Source: Pseudomonas lurida (GTDB lineage Bacteria > Pseudomonadota > Gammaproteobacteria > Pseudomonadales > Pseudomonadaceae). Taken from it: DNA of 64,000 nt. Within the stretch, counting starts at the first letter, position 1. Each line of letters begins with the position of its first letter. The position numbers were made by a program, and so were the translations under genes. The notes below the pieces were generated by a model that saw only the letters and a program-made list of their open reading frames with translations, was not told where the DNA came from and did no database searches. The DNA lies in assembly GCF_013522705.1 (NCBI RefSeq), contig NZ_JAAMRE010000012.1:1-64000 (forward strand), given 5' to 3'. This document shows, piece by piece, positions 37,554 through 47,231 of this stretch.

Positions 37554-39533
37554 ATGTCCTTGCCCAAGCACCACCTGGAATTGCTCAGCCCTGCCCGCGA
37601 TGTCGCCATTGCGCGCGAGGCTATCCTGCACGGCGCCGACGCCATTTATATTGGCGGCCCAAGCTTCGGCGCCCGCCATAACGCGTGCAACGACGTCAGC
37701 GATATCGCTCAACTGGTCGAGTTCGCCCGTCGTTACCACGCCCGCGTGTTCACCACCATCAACACAATCCTGCATGACAACGAGCTGGAACCGGCGCGCA
37801 AGCTGATCCACCAGCTCTACGATGCCGGCGTCGATGCGTTGATCGTGCAGGACCTGGGCGTGATGGAGCTGGATATCCCGCCCATCGAGCTGCACGCCAG
37901 CACCCAGACCGATATCCGCACGCTGGCCCGCGCCAAGTTCCTCGACCAGGCCGGATTCTCCCAGTTGGTATTGGCGCGCGAACTGAACCTGCAGGAAATC
38001 CGCACCATCGCCGACGAGACCGAGGCCGCCGTCGAGTTCTTTATCCATGGCGCGTTGTGCGTGGCATTTTCCGGGCAGTGCAATATTTCCCATGCGCAGA
38101 ACGGCCGCAGCGCCAACCGTGGTGATTGCTCCCAGGCCTGCCGTCTGCCGTATACCTTGAAAGACGACCAGGGCCGGGTGGTTGCCTTTGAAAAGCACCT
38201 GCTGTCGATGAAAGACAACAACCAGAGCGCCAACCTGCGCGCGCTGGTCGAAGCCGGTGTGCGTTCGTTCAAGATCGAGGGCCGCTACAAAGACATGGGC
38301 TATGTGAAGAACATCACCGCCTATTACCGCCAGCGCCTGGACGAGATTCTCGAAGACCGCCCGGACCTGGCTCGCGCCTCCAGCGGTCGCACCGCGCATT
38401 TCTTCGTGCCGGACCCGGAAAAAACCTTCCACCGTGGCAGCACCGACTATTTCGTCAGCGACCGCAAGATCGATATCGGCGCCTTCGACACCCCGACCTT
38501 CACCGGCCTGCCGGTGGGTGTGGTGGAAAAGGCCGGTAAGCGCGACCTGCAAGTGGTCACCCATGAGCCGCTGTCCAACGGCGATGGTCTGAACGTGCTG
38601 GTCAAGCGAGAGGTCGTGGGGTTTCGCGCCAACATCGCCGAGCCCAAGGGCGAATTCGAGGAAGACGGCCAGAAGCGCTACCGCTATCGCGTCGAGCCGA
38701 ATGAAATGCCGGCCGGCCTGCACCAGCTGCGCCCGAACCATCCGCTGAACCGCAACCTCGACCATAACTGGCAACAGGCTTTGCTCAAGACCTCGGCCGA
38801 GCGCCGTATCGGCCTGTCGTGGGTCGCGCGCCTGCGTGAAGAGCAGTTGGTAGTCACCGCAATCAGCGAAGAAGGCATCAGTGCCAGCGTTACCCTGCCC
38901 GGCCCGTTCGGCGTGGCCAACAAGCCGGAACAGGCGCTGGATACCTTGCGCGATCTGCTCGGCCAATTGGGCACCACCGAATATCACGCTACCGCCATCG
39001 AGCTGGATGCGCCGCAGGCATTCTTCATCCCCAACTCACAGCTCAAGGCCCTGCGCCGCGAAGTGATCGAAGCGCTGACCGCTGCCCGTGTCGCGGCTCA
39101 TCCGCGTGGCGGGCGCAAGGCTGAAACCACGCCGCCGCCGGTCTATCCGGAAGCGCACCTGTCGTTCCTGGCCAACGTCTACAACCAGAAAGCCCGCGAC
39201 TTTTACCATCGTCACGGGGTGAAGTTGATCGATGCGGCCTTTGAAGCCCACGAAGAAACCGGCGAAGTGCCGGTGATGATCACCAAGCACTGCCTGCGTT
39301 TCTCGTTCAACCTGTGCCCGAAACAGGCCAAGGGTGTCACGGGCGTGAAGACCAAGGTGGCGCCGATGCAGTTGATCCACGGCGACGAAGTACTGACCCT
39401 GAAGTTCGACTGCAAGCCCTGCGAGATGCATGTGGTGGGCAAGATCAAAGGGCATATTCTGGGCCTGCCGCAACCGGGCAGTGTCGTCGAGCATTTCAAC
39501 CCGGAAAACCTCATCTATCAGGGCACGCACTAG
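37554..39533 (+). CDS. rlhA: U32 family protein, probable 23S rRNA C2501 hydroxylation protein (RlhA/YdcP type)
   Basis: A 659-aa U32 protein. The N-terminal catalytic part has LLSPARDVAIAREAILHGADAIYIGG and GALCVAFSGQCNISHAQNGRSANRGDCSQACRLPY, whose cysteines probably bind an iron-sulfur cluster. The length and C-terminal domains (including FNLCPKQAKG and CKPCEMHVVGKIKGHILG) match E. coli YdcP/RlhA rather than the shorter TrhP/YegQ. RlhA adds 5-hydroxycytidine at 23S rRNA position 2501. The ATG at 37554 is chosen by family alignment; the ribosome site is weak. It overlaps the convergent EamA gene by 23 bases. Confidence 0.85.
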   Translation: MSLPKHHLELLSPARDVAIAREAILHGADAIYIGGPSFGARHNACNDVSDIAQLVEFARRYHARVFTTINTILHDNELEPARKLIHQLYDAGVDALIVQDLGVMELDIPPIELHASTQTDIRTLARAKFLDQAGFSQLVLARELNLQEIRTIADETEAAVEFFIHGALCVAFSGQCNISHAQNGRSANRGDCSQACRLPYTLKDDQGRVVAFEKHLLSMKDNNQSANLRALVEAGVRSFKIEGRYKDMGYVKNITAYYRQRLDEILEDRPDLARASSGRTAHFFVPDPEKTFHRGSTDYFVSDRKIDIGAFDTPTFTGLPVGVVEKAGKRDLQVVTHEPLSNGDGLNVLVKREVVGFRANIAEPKGEFEEDGQKRYRYRVEPNEMPAGLHQLRPNHPLNRNLDHNWQQALLKTSAERRIGLSWVARLREEQLVVTAISEEGISASVTLPGPFGVANKPEQALDTLRDLLGQLGTTEYHATAIELDAPQAFFIPNSQLKALRREVIEALTAARVAAHPRGGRKAETTPPPVYPEAHLSFLANVYNQKARDFYHRHGVKLIDAAFEAHEETGEVPVMITKHCLRFSFNLCPKQAKGVTGVKTKVAPMQLIHGDEVLTLKFDCKPCEMHVVGKIKGHILGLPQPGSVVEHFNPENLIYQGTH

Positions 39534-40413
39534 CCCTGTGGGAGCGGGGCCACCACCAGCCCCGCTGCAACCCCGCTGCCGCCAGCAGAATAGCCACCAC
39601 CCCCAGCCATTGCAGCCAGCCCAGGCGATGCCCGAAGGCGATCCAATCGACGAAAATCGCCGCAATCGGGTATATGAAGGACAGTGCGCCGGTGATTGCC
39701 GTCGGCAGTTTCTGGATCGCTCCGTACAGCAGCACGTACATCAATCCGGTGTGCACCACGCCAAGGGTGACCAGCGCCGACCACGCGGTGCTCGACACCG
39801 GCAGGCTGTCCCACGGCACCAGCGGCGCGAGCAGTACGGCTCCCGTGCTCACCTGAATCAATGCCATTAAATGCGCCGGCACGGCCTTCAAACGCTTGAT
39901 GATCAACGCCGCGACCGCATACAAAAACGCCGCACCAAGTGCCAGTGCAATGCCGGCCAGGTAATCGCCGCCGCCAGGTTGCTCGCCATGGGCGCTGACA
40001 ATCGCCAGCATGCCGGTGAATGCCACGCTCAGCCACGCCAGTTTCCGCACGGTGATCCGTTCGCCCAGCAACACGGCCGCCAACATCACCAGCAAGAACG
40101 GCTGCACGTTGTACACCGCCGTACTGATAGCAATCGATGCACGGGAATAGGACTCGAACAGCAGCAACCAGTTACCGACAATCGCCACACCGCTGACGAT
40201 GGCCAGCCCCAGTGTCGGCCCGCTCAGCAGGTCTGAGCGCAGGTAACCCAGCAGCGCGCATACCAAGAGCAGCACCCAAGCACCGATCACGCAGCGCCAG
40301 AACACCACTTCGATCACCGACACGCCCGACACCAGCACAAACCAGCCGATGGTGCCCGAGATCAGCATGGCGGCAACCATCTCCCACGACCCGCGACGAA
40401 CCGATGTATCCAT
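39511..40413 (-). CDS. EamA/DMT family transporter
   Basis: A 300-aa transporter with ten predicted helices in two EamA repeats (about 12-140 and 155-285). The second repeat ends in PIAAIFVDWIAFGHRLGWLQWLGVVAILLAAAGL. The substrate is unknown. The last 20 or so residues (RGWWWPRSHRASACPDR) are encoded by a REP-like hairpin and look like an accidental C-terminal tail. It is divergent from the Lrp regulator, which may control it, as is common for amino-acid exporters of this type. Confidence 0.87.
   Translation of the reverse strand: MDTSVRRGSWEMVAAMLISGTIGWFVLVSGVSVIEVVFWRCVIGAWVLLLVCALLGYLRSDLLSGPTLGLAIVSGVAIVGNWLLLFESYSRASIAISTAVYNVQPFLLVMLAAVLLGERITVRKLAWLSVAFTGMLAIVSAHGEQPGGGDYLAGIALALGAAFLYAVAALIIKRLKAVPAHLMALIQVSTGAVLLAPLVPWDSLPVSSTAWSALVTLGVVHTGLMYVLLYGAIQKLPTAITGALSFIYPIAAIFVDWIAFGHRLGWLQWLGVVAILLAAAGLQRGWWWPRSHRASACPDR
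39543..39566. repeat. REP-like hairpin at the convergent rlhA/EamA ends
   Basis: AGCGGGGC and GCCCCGCT form a perfect 8-bp stem around CACCACCA, preceded by TGTGGG. This is a typical fluorescens-group REP form. It starts ten bases after the rlhA stop and lies inside the 3' end of the EamA coding region. Confidence 0.65.
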
Positions 40414-40522
40414 GATTGAAACTCCTCAAGTGAGGCTCAATTATGGCAATCTGACTATTCACCGCTCCAGCGCCTGAAAAAGGCCAAACCCCTCGTTCAC
40501 CTTTATTTATTAGGCAAACCGC

Positions 40523-40966
40523 ATGATCGACAGCATCGACCAGCAACTGATCACCGCTTTGATGGACGACTCGCGCCTGTCTCTCAAAGCCCTGGCGGGC
40601 CTTACCGGGCTGTCGTCCCCGAGCGTGGGCGAACGCCTGCGCCGCCTTGAAGAGCGCGGCGTGCTCACTCACTACACCGTCGCCATCGACCCCAGGCACT
40701 TCGGCTATTTGCTGCAGGCCATCGTGCGCATCCGCCCGCTGCCGGGCAAATTGCAGGAGGTGGAACGTCAGATCCAGGCGATCCCCGAATTCACCGAGTG
40801 CGACAAGGTTACCGGCGAAGACTGCTTTATCGCGCGCCTGCACGTGCGCACCATGGACCATCTGGACACGCTTCTCGACCGTCTCAACGCGTATGCCGAA
40901 ACCAACACCGCCATCGTCAAGAAAACGCCGGTCAAACGCCGACTCCCGCCGTTGGCGGATCAGTAA
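40523..40966 (+). CDS. Lrp/AsnC family transcriptional regulator
   Basis: A 147-aa regulator with an N-terminal helix-turn-helix (LSLKALAGLTGLSSPSVGERLRRLEERGVL) and a C-terminal RAM ligand-binding domain (about 65-145, with the glycine-containing KVTGEDCFIARLHV). It probably senses an amino acid. The divergent EamA transporter gene, 109 bases away, is the likely target. Its 3' end overlaps the convergent xylulokinase gene by 35 bases. Confidence 0.92.
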   Translation: MIDSIDQQLITALMDDSRLSLKALAGLTGLSSPSVGERLRRLEERGVLTHYTVAIDPRHFGYLLQAIVRIRPLPGKLQEVERQIQAIPEFTECDKVTGEDCFIARLHVRTMDHLDTLLDRLNAYAETNTAIVKKTPVKRRLPPLADQ

Positions 40967-42479
40967 GATCACCAGAAACCAAGGCGTTGGCAGTAGACAT
41001 CTCTGTACGGCTACCGGGGGTAAGCCCCTTCCACATTGCAGCGCCCAGGAGCCCTTGAAACTGCCGATAGCGCGCCTGCAGCACAGCGCGCTGCGTCGCA
41101 TCCGGCAAGTAACGCGCCTTGATCGGCATGCCTGCCGCCAGCAAGTCCGCGCCCTCGCCCACCGCCATAAACCCCAGTTTCGCTGCGCCGATGCAGGCGC
41201 TCAGTTCGCTGCCGTGCAACGTGTAGATCTCCCGTTGCAGGATATTGGCCAGCAACTGCGCCCAATACTCGCTGCGCGCGCCGCCGCCTACCAACGCGCA
41301 GGCGCCGACCTGGGCGCCGGCCGATTGCACGGCATGCAGCGCATCCAGCAGGCCGAAGCCGACGCCTTCCATCACCGCATAACCAAGCATCGCCGGCGTG
41401 CAGTCATGGCCCAGGCCCATAAAGCCGCCGCGTAACAGGGGGTCGTTGTGGGGCGTGCGTTCACCGGCCAGGTACGGCAGGAATAACGGCGTGCACAGCG
41501 GCACCACCTGGCCCATCGGCAAGTGTGCCTGCACCTGATCCAGCAAGGCCTGCTCGTCGGGCATGCCCAGCAGCCGCGTAACCCAACGCAGGCAACTGGC
41601 GCCGGCGAGCATGGCGCCCATGGTGTACCAGCGATCCGGCAGCGCATGGCAGAAGCTATGCACCGCACTGGCCGGGTTGCCGGCGGCGTGATCGGTGATC
41701 GAGACGATGGCCGCGCTGGTGCCCAGGGTAATGAACCCGTCACCGGCGTGAATGGCACCGATGCCCACCGCCGCCACCGGGTTATCGCCGCCACCGCCGG
41801 CAATCACCACGTCGGGCGACAGCCCCAGGTCCATCGCAGTCAACCGTGCACTCGCCGCCCCGCCCTCTACCAGGCGGGGCATCTGCCACGGCGCCAGGCC
41901 TGTAGCGCGCAGCATTGGCGTGAACCACTCGCGCCGGGCGACATCCAGCCACAGTGTGCCGGCGGCATCGGACATCTCGCTGATGCGTTCGCCGGTCAGG
42001 CGCAAGCGCAGGTAGTCCTTGGGCGACAACACACAATCAATGGCCTTGAACACCTCGGGCTCGTGCTCTTGCAGCCACACTAACTTCGGTGCGGTAAGCC
42101 CGGCCATCGGCAGGCTGCCGGTGACATCGGCAAACTCGGCGCCCAAGCGTTCTGCCTCGGCCACGGCACGGGAGTCATCCCACAGGATTGCCGGATACAG
42201 CACCTGGTCGTCCGCACCCAAGAGTACCGCGCCATGCATCTGCCCGGACAGGCCGATACAGGTCACCTGGGCATACGCCGGATGGCCGCGCAGTTGGGTC
42301 AGCGCCTGCACGCAGGCCTGCCACCAATCCTGCGGGGCCTGCTCGGACCAGCCGCTCTGCCGGCGCGACACGCTCAAACGCACACCGGCATGGGCCAGTA
42401 AGTTGCCGTCGAGGTCCATCAGGATGGCCTTGAGTTCAGAAGTGCCCAGATCGATGCCGAGGGAAACCGGACTGTTCAT
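40932..42479 (-). CDS. xylB: Xylulokinase (FGGY family)
   Basis: FGGY carbohydrate kinase of 515 aa. The opening LGIDLGTSELKAILMD is the ATPase phosphate-1 motif. SGQMHGAVLL and the xylulose-binding WDDSRA are typical of XylB, and GGGARSEYWAQLLANIL is the adenosine motif. It phosphorylates D-xylulose, or a related ketopentose, to feed the pentose phosphate pathway. The ATG at 42479 is preferred; the GTG at 42509 lies inside the regulator gene. No isomerase or polyol dehydrogenase gene lies in this operon, so the imported sugar cannot be named. Confidence 0.9.
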   Translation of the reverse strand: MNSPVSLGIDLGTSELKAILMDLDGNLLAHAGVRLSVSRRQSGWSEQAPQDWWQACVQALTQLRGHPAYAQVTCIGLSGQMHGAVLLGADDQVLYPAILWDDSRAVAEAERLGAEFADVTGSLPMAGLTAPKLVWLQEHEPEVFKAIDCVLSPKDYLRLRLTGERISEMSDAAGTLWLDVARREWFTPMLRATGLAPWQMPRLVEGGAASARLTAMDLGLSPDVVIAGGGGDNPVAAVGIGAIHAGDGFITLGTSAAIVSITDHAAGNPASAVHSFCHALPDRWYTMGAMLAGASCLRWVTRLLGMPDEQALLDQVQAHLPMGQVVPLCTPLFLPYLAGERTPHNDPLLRGGFMGLGHDCTPAMLGYAVMEGVGFGLLDALHAVQSAGAQVGACALVGGGARSEYWAQLLANILQREIYTLHGSELSACIGAAKLGFMAVGEGADLLAAGMPIKARYLPDATQRAVLQARYRQFQGLLGAAMWKGLTPGSRTEMSTANALVSGDLTDPPTAGVGV

Positions 42480-42495
42480 ACGTATGTGATTCCAA

Positions 42496-43488
42496 TCAGT
42501 GACAGCCACAGGAATTGCGCAGTCGCAGGGTCGGTGCCAGACGCGCGCACTGAGTGGGCGCGGCGGGCGACGCCATGCGTTGCAGCAGCAGGTTGACCGC
42601 CTGGGCGCCCAATGCCTGCACGGGCTGGGCGATCAGGGTTAATCGCGGCACGAAAAAGTCCGCCCAGTCAAAATCATCAAACCCCACCAACGCCATCTGC
42701 GCCGGGACCTCCAGTTGCGCATCACGCAGAGCGTGCATGGCGCCCAGGGTCATCAAGTTATTACCGGCCATGATCGCCGTCGGTGGCGACGCCAGGCCCA
42801 ACAGTTGCACCGTGGCCTGACGAGCAGGTTCCGTACTGGAACCGCCGTTGACCAACAGCTGCGGATCAAATGCCAACCCCGCCGCCTGCAACGCGGCCGT
42901 GTACCCGGCCACCCGCTCATCCGTGGTACTGAACCCCGCGCGCCCGGCGATAAAGCCGATACGGCGGTGACCGTGGCTTATCAGGTGTTCGATCAGGGTT
43001 TGCGTGGACCGCGCGTTTTCCACCCCGACCTGGTCGAACTGCGCGCTCATCATCCGATCCACCAGCACCGCCGGAATCTCGTTGGCACGCAGGTATTCCA
43101 GGGCCAGGGACCCATTCGACGGCGCCAGCACAATACCGTCGACCCGCCGATGATGCAGCGCGGTCACGACCCGCAACTCTTGTTCCGGGTCATCGTGGGT
43201 GTCGACAAACAGCATCATGTAGCCGTGCTTGGCGCACTCGGCTTCAATCGCGTGCACGGTTTCGCTGAAGTAGTGATTGGACAGCGCCGAAATCGCCACG
43301 CCAATGGTGCTGGTGCTGGAGCGGGCCAGCGAGCGCGCCAGGGTGTTGGGGATATAACCCAGATCCTGGATCGCGCGCTGCACCGCCAGCACCGTCGCCT
43401 CGCTGACTTTACGGGTGCCGTTCACCACATGGGACACGGTTGAAGTCGACACCCCGGCGCGGCTTGCCACATCGTCCATGGTGACCAT
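42496..43488 (-). CDS. LacI family transcriptional regulator of the sugar operon
   Basis: A 330-aa LacI/GalR regulator with an N-terminal helix-turn-helix (TMDDVASRAGVSTSTVSHVVNGTRKVSEAT) and a periplasmic-binding-protein-like sensor domain (about 60-330). The start at 43488 is supported by AGGAAG nine bases upstream. Located between the substrate-binding-protein gene and xylB, it probably represses the transporter-kinase operon through the palindrome at 47080-47095 and is released by the sugar or its phosphate. Confidence 0.93.
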   Translation of the reverse strand: MVTMDDVASRAGVSTSTVSHVVNGTRKVSEATVLAVQRAIQDLGYIPNTLARSLARSSTSTIGVAISALSNHYFSETVHAIEAECAKHGYMMLFVDTHDDPEQELRVVTALHHRRVDGIVLAPSNGSLALEYLRANEIPAVLVDRMMSAQFDQVGVENARSTQTLIEHLISHGHRRIGFIAGRAGFSTTDERVAGYTAALQAAGLAFDPQLLVNGGSSTEPARQATVQLLGLASPPTAIMAGNNLMTLGAMHALRDAQLEVPAQMALVGFDDFDWADFFVPRLTLIAQPVQALGAQAVNLLLQRMASPAAPTQCARLAPTLRLRNSCGCH

Positions 43489-43509
43489 GGCACGCTTCCT
43501 CCGGCGAAC

Positions 43510-44442
43510 TCAGTGTTTGCTCGACCAGCCGCTGTAGGTGCCGACGTTGTCACGGGTGATCAGTTTCGGCGTGAGCAACGTCACCGCGTCGGCCGGGGCG
43601 TTGTCATTGAGAATGGCGTTACCTACGTCCACGGCGGTCTGGGCCATGGCCCACGGGTCCTGGCTGGCGGAGGCCTGGATCTGGGTGTCGGTCTTCAACG
43701 CGTTCTCGATATCCGGCGCGCCGTCGACGGAGGTGATGATGATGCCGCTGCGCTTGAGCTGCCTGGCCGCCAGGTCGCTGCCGATGGCTTGCGGATCGTT
43801 GATCGCAAACAGGCCGTCGATTTTCGGGAAGCGGGTGAGGTAACCCTGCATCACATTCAGGCCGCCTTCGCGCGAACCTTTGCCGTCCTGATCGTCGGAC
43901 AGCACCTTGATGTCCGGCGCAGCCGCCAGCGCAGTCTTGCAGCCCTTGACGCGGTCGGTCACGGCGGTGACCTGCGGGCCGTTCTGGATAATCACATTGC
44001 CTTTGCCCGAGAGCTTGTCCACCAGGTATTGGCAGGCCAGCTTGCCGGCTTCGACGTTGTCGGTCTGCACGGTGGCGTTCACGCCTTTGGCGTCCACATC
44101 CACGGCGACTACGACGATACCGGCGTCACGCGCTTTCTTGATGGCCGAGGCCATGGCCGATGGGTCGACGGCGTTGAGCAGGATGAGGTCGACCTTGGAC
44201 GAAATGAAGTTGTCGATCTGGGAAAACTGTTTGCTCAAGTCGTAGTCGGCGGACACCGAGGTGACCTTGACGTTGGGATTCAACGCCTTGGCCCTCGCGG
44301 TGGCACCGTCGGCCAGGGTCACGAAATACGGATTGCCCAGCGAGCCCATGCTGATGCCCACCGCTTTGAGTTCACGGGCCTGTACGGCCTGGGACATCAG
44401 GGCAGCCAGGGCGATGACGGGAACGATACGTTTAAAGTTCAT
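43510..44442 (-). CDS. Sugar ABC transporter periplasmic substrate-binding protein
   Basis: A 310-aa ribose/xylose-type binding protein (peripla_BP_4) with a signal peptide (1-22, cleavage after VQA). The mature protein begins with a GNPYFVTLADGA segment like RbsB-class proteins. DVDAKGVNATVQTDN and NDPQAIGSDLAARQ line the expected ligand cleft. It delivers a monosaccharide or sugar alcohol to the permease. The ligand is not deducible by eye; pentose or polyol is suggested by the kinase in the same operon. Confidence 0.92.
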   Translation of the reverse strand: MNFKRIVPVIALAALMSQAVQARELKAVGISMGSLGNPYFVTLADGATARAKALNPNVKVTSVSADYDLSKQFSQIDNFISSKVDLILLNAVDPSAMASAIKKARDAGIVVVAVDVDAKGVNATVQTDNVEAGKLACQYLVDKLSGKGNVIIQNGPQVTAVTDRVKGCKTALAAAPDIKVLSDDQDGKGSREGGLNVMQGYLTRFPKIDGLFAINDPQAIGSDLAARQLKRSGIIITSVDGAPDIENALKTDTQIQASASQDPWAMAQTAVDVGNAILNDNAPADAVTLLTPKLITRDNVGTYSGWSSKH

Positions 44443-44476
44443 GCGCTTCTCTCTTGTGATTGTTGTAGAAGGTCAT

Positions 44477-45466
44477 TCAGGTCCGTGCGCCGGACTGGCG
44501 ATAACGGTCCAGCGCCACCGCGCCAATGATCACGATGCCTTTGATGATGTATTGCCAGATATCCGACACCCCCAGCAGCACCAGGCCGTTGGTGAGCACG
44601 GCGATGATCAGCGCGCCGATCAGCGTGCCACCGATGGTGCCGACGCCGCCGGTAAAGCTGGTGCCGCCGAGGATCACCGCGGCAATCGCGTCCAGCTCGT
44701 AGGACTGCCCGAGTTGCAGGCCATTGGCGGCAAACAGGCGTGAAGCGCTCATCACCGCGCCCAGCCCGGCCAGCGCGCCGGACATGGCATAGACGAACAG
44801 CAACACCTTCCACACCTTAATCCCCGACAGCCGCGCCGCTTCCGGGTTACCGCCCACCGAATAGATCTGCACGCCCATCACCGTGCGCCGCAGAATGAAC
44901 CACGACAGGACCACCACGGCCACCGCAATCACCACCAGCCACGGCACGCCGAGGATCGAGTCGTTGCCGATAAACGCAAACGGCAGGTCAGGATTGAACA
45001 CGGTCTTGTCATCCGCCAATAGCCGCGCCAGGCCGCGCATGGCAGTGAGCGCACCGAGGGTGACGATAAACGGCGGCAGGCGCATGAAGGCGATCAGGCC
45101 GCCGTTGACCAGACCGAGCAACAGGCCGAAGCCGATACCGGCGGCGATCCCGAACATACCGAACTGCGGCGACATCGATGCCTGCAGCGCCACCACCGCC
45201 GACGCCGCCAGGATCGCGCCCACCGACAGGTCGATGCCGGCGGTGAGAATCACAAAGGTCATGCCCGCCGCCAGCACCACGTTTACCGAGGCCTGCTGCG
45301 TGATGATCGACAGGTTCTGCATCGTCAGGAAGTTTTCACTGGCCAGGGCGAAGCCCACCAGCAGCAGGACCAGCACGGGCAACATGCCGACCGTGCGCAT
45401 CAGCTCGCGGGCCCGTTCGGCCCTGCCCGGCGTGGGGAGTGTCATTGTGTTGTTTGAGTCAGCCAT
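44477..45466 (-). CDS. Sugar ABC transporter permease (RbsC-like)
   Basis: A 329-aa inner-membrane permease of the ribose/AI-2 type with about ten helices. The C-terminal half has [17 protein letters not shown], the ATPase-coupling loop of this class, and [22 protein letters not shown]. The ATG at 45466 overlaps the end of the ATPase gene by eight bases, consistent with translational coupling. A second ATG at 45445 is a possible alternative. Confidence 0.92.
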   Translation of the reverse strand: MADSNNTMTLPTPGRAERARELMRTVGMLPVLVLLLVGFALASENFLTMQNLSIITQQASVNVVLAAGMTFVILTAGIDLSVGAILAASAVVALQASMSPQFGMFGIAAGIGFGLLLGLVNGGLIAFMRLPPFIVTLGALTAMRGLARLLADDKTVFNPDLPFAFIGNDSILGVPWLVVIAVAVVVLSWFILRRTVMGVQIYSVGGNPEAARLSGIKVWKVLLFVYAMSGALAGLGAVMSASRLFAANGLQLGQSYELDAIAAVILGGTSFTGGVGTIGGTLIGALIIAVLTNGLVLLGVSDIWQYIIKGIVIIGAVALDRYRQSGART

Positions 45467-46991
45467 GGGCAGCCACCTGATCGCCACCGGTGGCGAGGTC
45501 GATAATACGTTCCTGGGAAATAGCGTGGCCGGAAGCCCCGCCGACTTCGGCCACCAATTGGCCTTCGCGCATGATCAGCACGCGGTCGCAGGTGCCGATG
45601 ATTTCCGGCAGCTCGCTGGAAATCACCACAATGCCCACTCCGGCCAGCGCCAACTGATTGATGATGCGGTAGATCTCGGACTTCGAACCGATATCCACGC
45701 CGCGCGTGGGTTCGTCGAGGATCAGCACATGAGGCTTGACCTCCAGCAGGCGCGCCAGCAATACCTTCTGCTGATTGCCTCCGGACAACGCGCCGACATT
45801 GACCTTGCCCGACGCCACGCGGATCGACAGCGACTTGATCGCGTCATTCGAGCGTTGCGCGGCGTGCGCCCGGTCAAGAACGCCCCCGGCACGGGCATCC
45901 GGTACACACGCGCAGACGTTGATGTTGTCGGCCACGCTCATGTCCAGGAACAGGCCCTGGGCCTTGCGGTCTTCGGTGAGGTACACCACGCCGGCGCGAA
46001 TCGCATCGGCCGGGGTGCGCAATGCTGTGACGGTCTTGCCCACCACTTCCAGGGTGCCACTGGTGCGCGGGTCGGCGGCGAAGATCAGCCGCGCCAGCTC
46101 AGTGCGCCCTGCCCCCACCAGCCCGGCGATGCCCAGCACTTCACCGGCGTGCAGGTCGAAACTGCACCTTCGCACGCGTTTGCCGTCGGCCATGTCGCGC
46201 ACGCGCATGACCACGGCGCCGGGGTCGTACGCGGCGTGGTCCTTTTTGTAGAAGCCCGACAGGTCGCGCCCCACCATCATTTTCACCAGCACCTCGGCCG
46301 ACAGCCCCTCGCGAGTCAATTCGCCGATGTACTGGCCGTCGCGCAGCACCGATACGCGGTCCGACAGCTCGTAGATCTCGGCCATGCGGTGGCTGATGTA
46401 GATAATCGCCAGGCCCTGGCCGCGCAAGTGTTTGATCAGCGCGAACAGGCGATCAGTCTCGCGGGACGACAGCGGCGTGGTGGGTTCGTCCATCACCAGG
46501 ATCTTGGCGTGGGCATGCAAGGCGCGGGCGATTTCCACCAGTTGGCGCTCGGCGATCGACAGGCTGCTGACCCGTGTGGCCGGAGTGAACTCGGCGCCCA
46601 AGCGTTGCAGCACCTCGACGCAGCCGTCCTGCATGCCTTTGCGATCGATGGTCCAGCCACGCCGCAGTTCGCGGCCCAGGTAAATATTCTCGGCCACGCT
46701 CAGGTTCGGGCACAGGCTCAGTTCCTGGTAGATCACGGCGATGCCGAGGGCTTTGGCGGTAGCGGGTGTAAAGGTCGCGACGGGCTGGCCGCCAATGCGG
46801 ATTTCTCCGCCGGGGTCGGCCTGGTAAGCGCCGGAGAGGATTTTCATCAGGGTGGATTTGCCGGCGCCGTTTTCCCCCATCAACGCGTGGATTTCGCCGG
46901 GGTAAACCTTCAGGCCGACATTCTTGAGCACGCGCAGACCATTGAAGGTCTTGCTGATGCCCTGCATCTCAAGCAAGGGTTCAAGGCTCAT
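45459..46991 (-). CDS. Sugar ABC transporter ATP-binding protein, two-domain
   Basis: A 510-aa fusion of two nucleotide-binding domains, as in RbsA/XylG. Domain 1 has Walker [10 protein letters not shown] (about 39-47), signature SSLSIAERQ and Walker B ILVMDEPT. Domain 2 has the degenerate loop GLVGAGRTE, signature LSGGNQQK and Walker [12 protein letters not shown]. The ATG at 46991 has a GGAG site about eight bases upstream. It is the first gene of the operon ATPase-permease-binding protein-LacI-xylB. Confidence 0.94.
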   Translation of the reverse strand: MSLEPLLEMQGISKTFNGLRVLKNVGLKVYPGEIHALMGENGAGKSTLMKILSGAYQADPGGEIRIGGQPVATFTPATAKALGIAVIYQELSLCPNLSVAENIYLGRELRRGWTIDRKGMQDGCVEVLQRLGAEFTPATRVSSLSIAERQLVEIARALHAHAKILVMDEPTTPLSSRETDRLFALIKHLRGQGLAIIYISHRMAEIYELSDRVSVLRDGQYIGELTREGLSAEVLVKMMVGRDLSGFYKKDHAAYDPGAVVMRVRDMADGKRVRRCSFDLHAGEVLGIAGLVGAGRTELARLIFAADPRTSGTLEVVGKTVTALRTPADAIRAGVVYLTEDRKAQGLFLDMSVADNINVCACVPDARAGGVLDRAHAAQRSNDAIKSLSIRVASGKVNVGALSGGNQQKVLLARLLEVKPHVLILDEPTRGVDIGSKSEIYRIINQLALAGVGIVVISSELPEIIGTCDRVLIMREGQLVAEVGGASGHAISQERIIDLATGGDQVAAHG

Positions 46992-47007
46992 GGCTGAGCT
47001 CCTGGTT

Positions 47008-47015
47008 TTATTATT
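47008..47015 (-). promoter_or_regulatory. CA motif (Hfq/Crc) at the sugar ABC operon
   Basis: On the minus strand, AATAATAA, inside a longer A-rich run (ACAAAAATAATAAAACC), lies directly before the GGAG ribosome site of the ATPase gene. It fits AANAANAA exactly and is placed to allow translational repression under preferred carbon sources. Confidence 0.6.
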
Positions 47016-47079
47016 TTTGTCGTTCAGCCCTTTTGAATCGGAGCCGATTGCCACCGACTCTAATCAGATACATTTGCTT

Positions 47080-47095
47080 ACGCAAGCGCTTGCGT
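47080..47095. promoter_or_regulatory. Perfect 16-bp palindrome, LacI-family operator
   Basis: ACGCAAGCGCTTGCGT is self-complementary, with the central CG step typical of LacI/GalR operators. It lies 89 bases upstream of the first gene of the sugar ABC operon. The LacI-type regulator encoded in that operon is the obvious ligand. Confidence 0.8.
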
Positions 47096-47231
47096 CGTCC
47101 ATTTATCGCTGGGTGAAACGTTTCTTCACCGCAACAATCACTTAGATCTCGAATTTATTCAACGCCGAGCGCGGTGCGCGTGGCCAGGCAGCTCGCTCGC
47201 TGGCCACTTGCAGATTGCTCACCTTGCGCGG

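Noticed and set aside
36194..38987. Two long minus-strand frames (483 and 487 codons) opposite KAS II and rlhA
   Set aside because: They are shadows of strongly supported genes, with no ribosome sites and no family resemblance.
44883..46997. 704-codon plus-strand open frame over the sugar ABC operon
   Set aside because: It lies antisense to the ATPase and permease genes, which have clear Walker motifs and coupling. Its composition is biased and its product unrecognisable.
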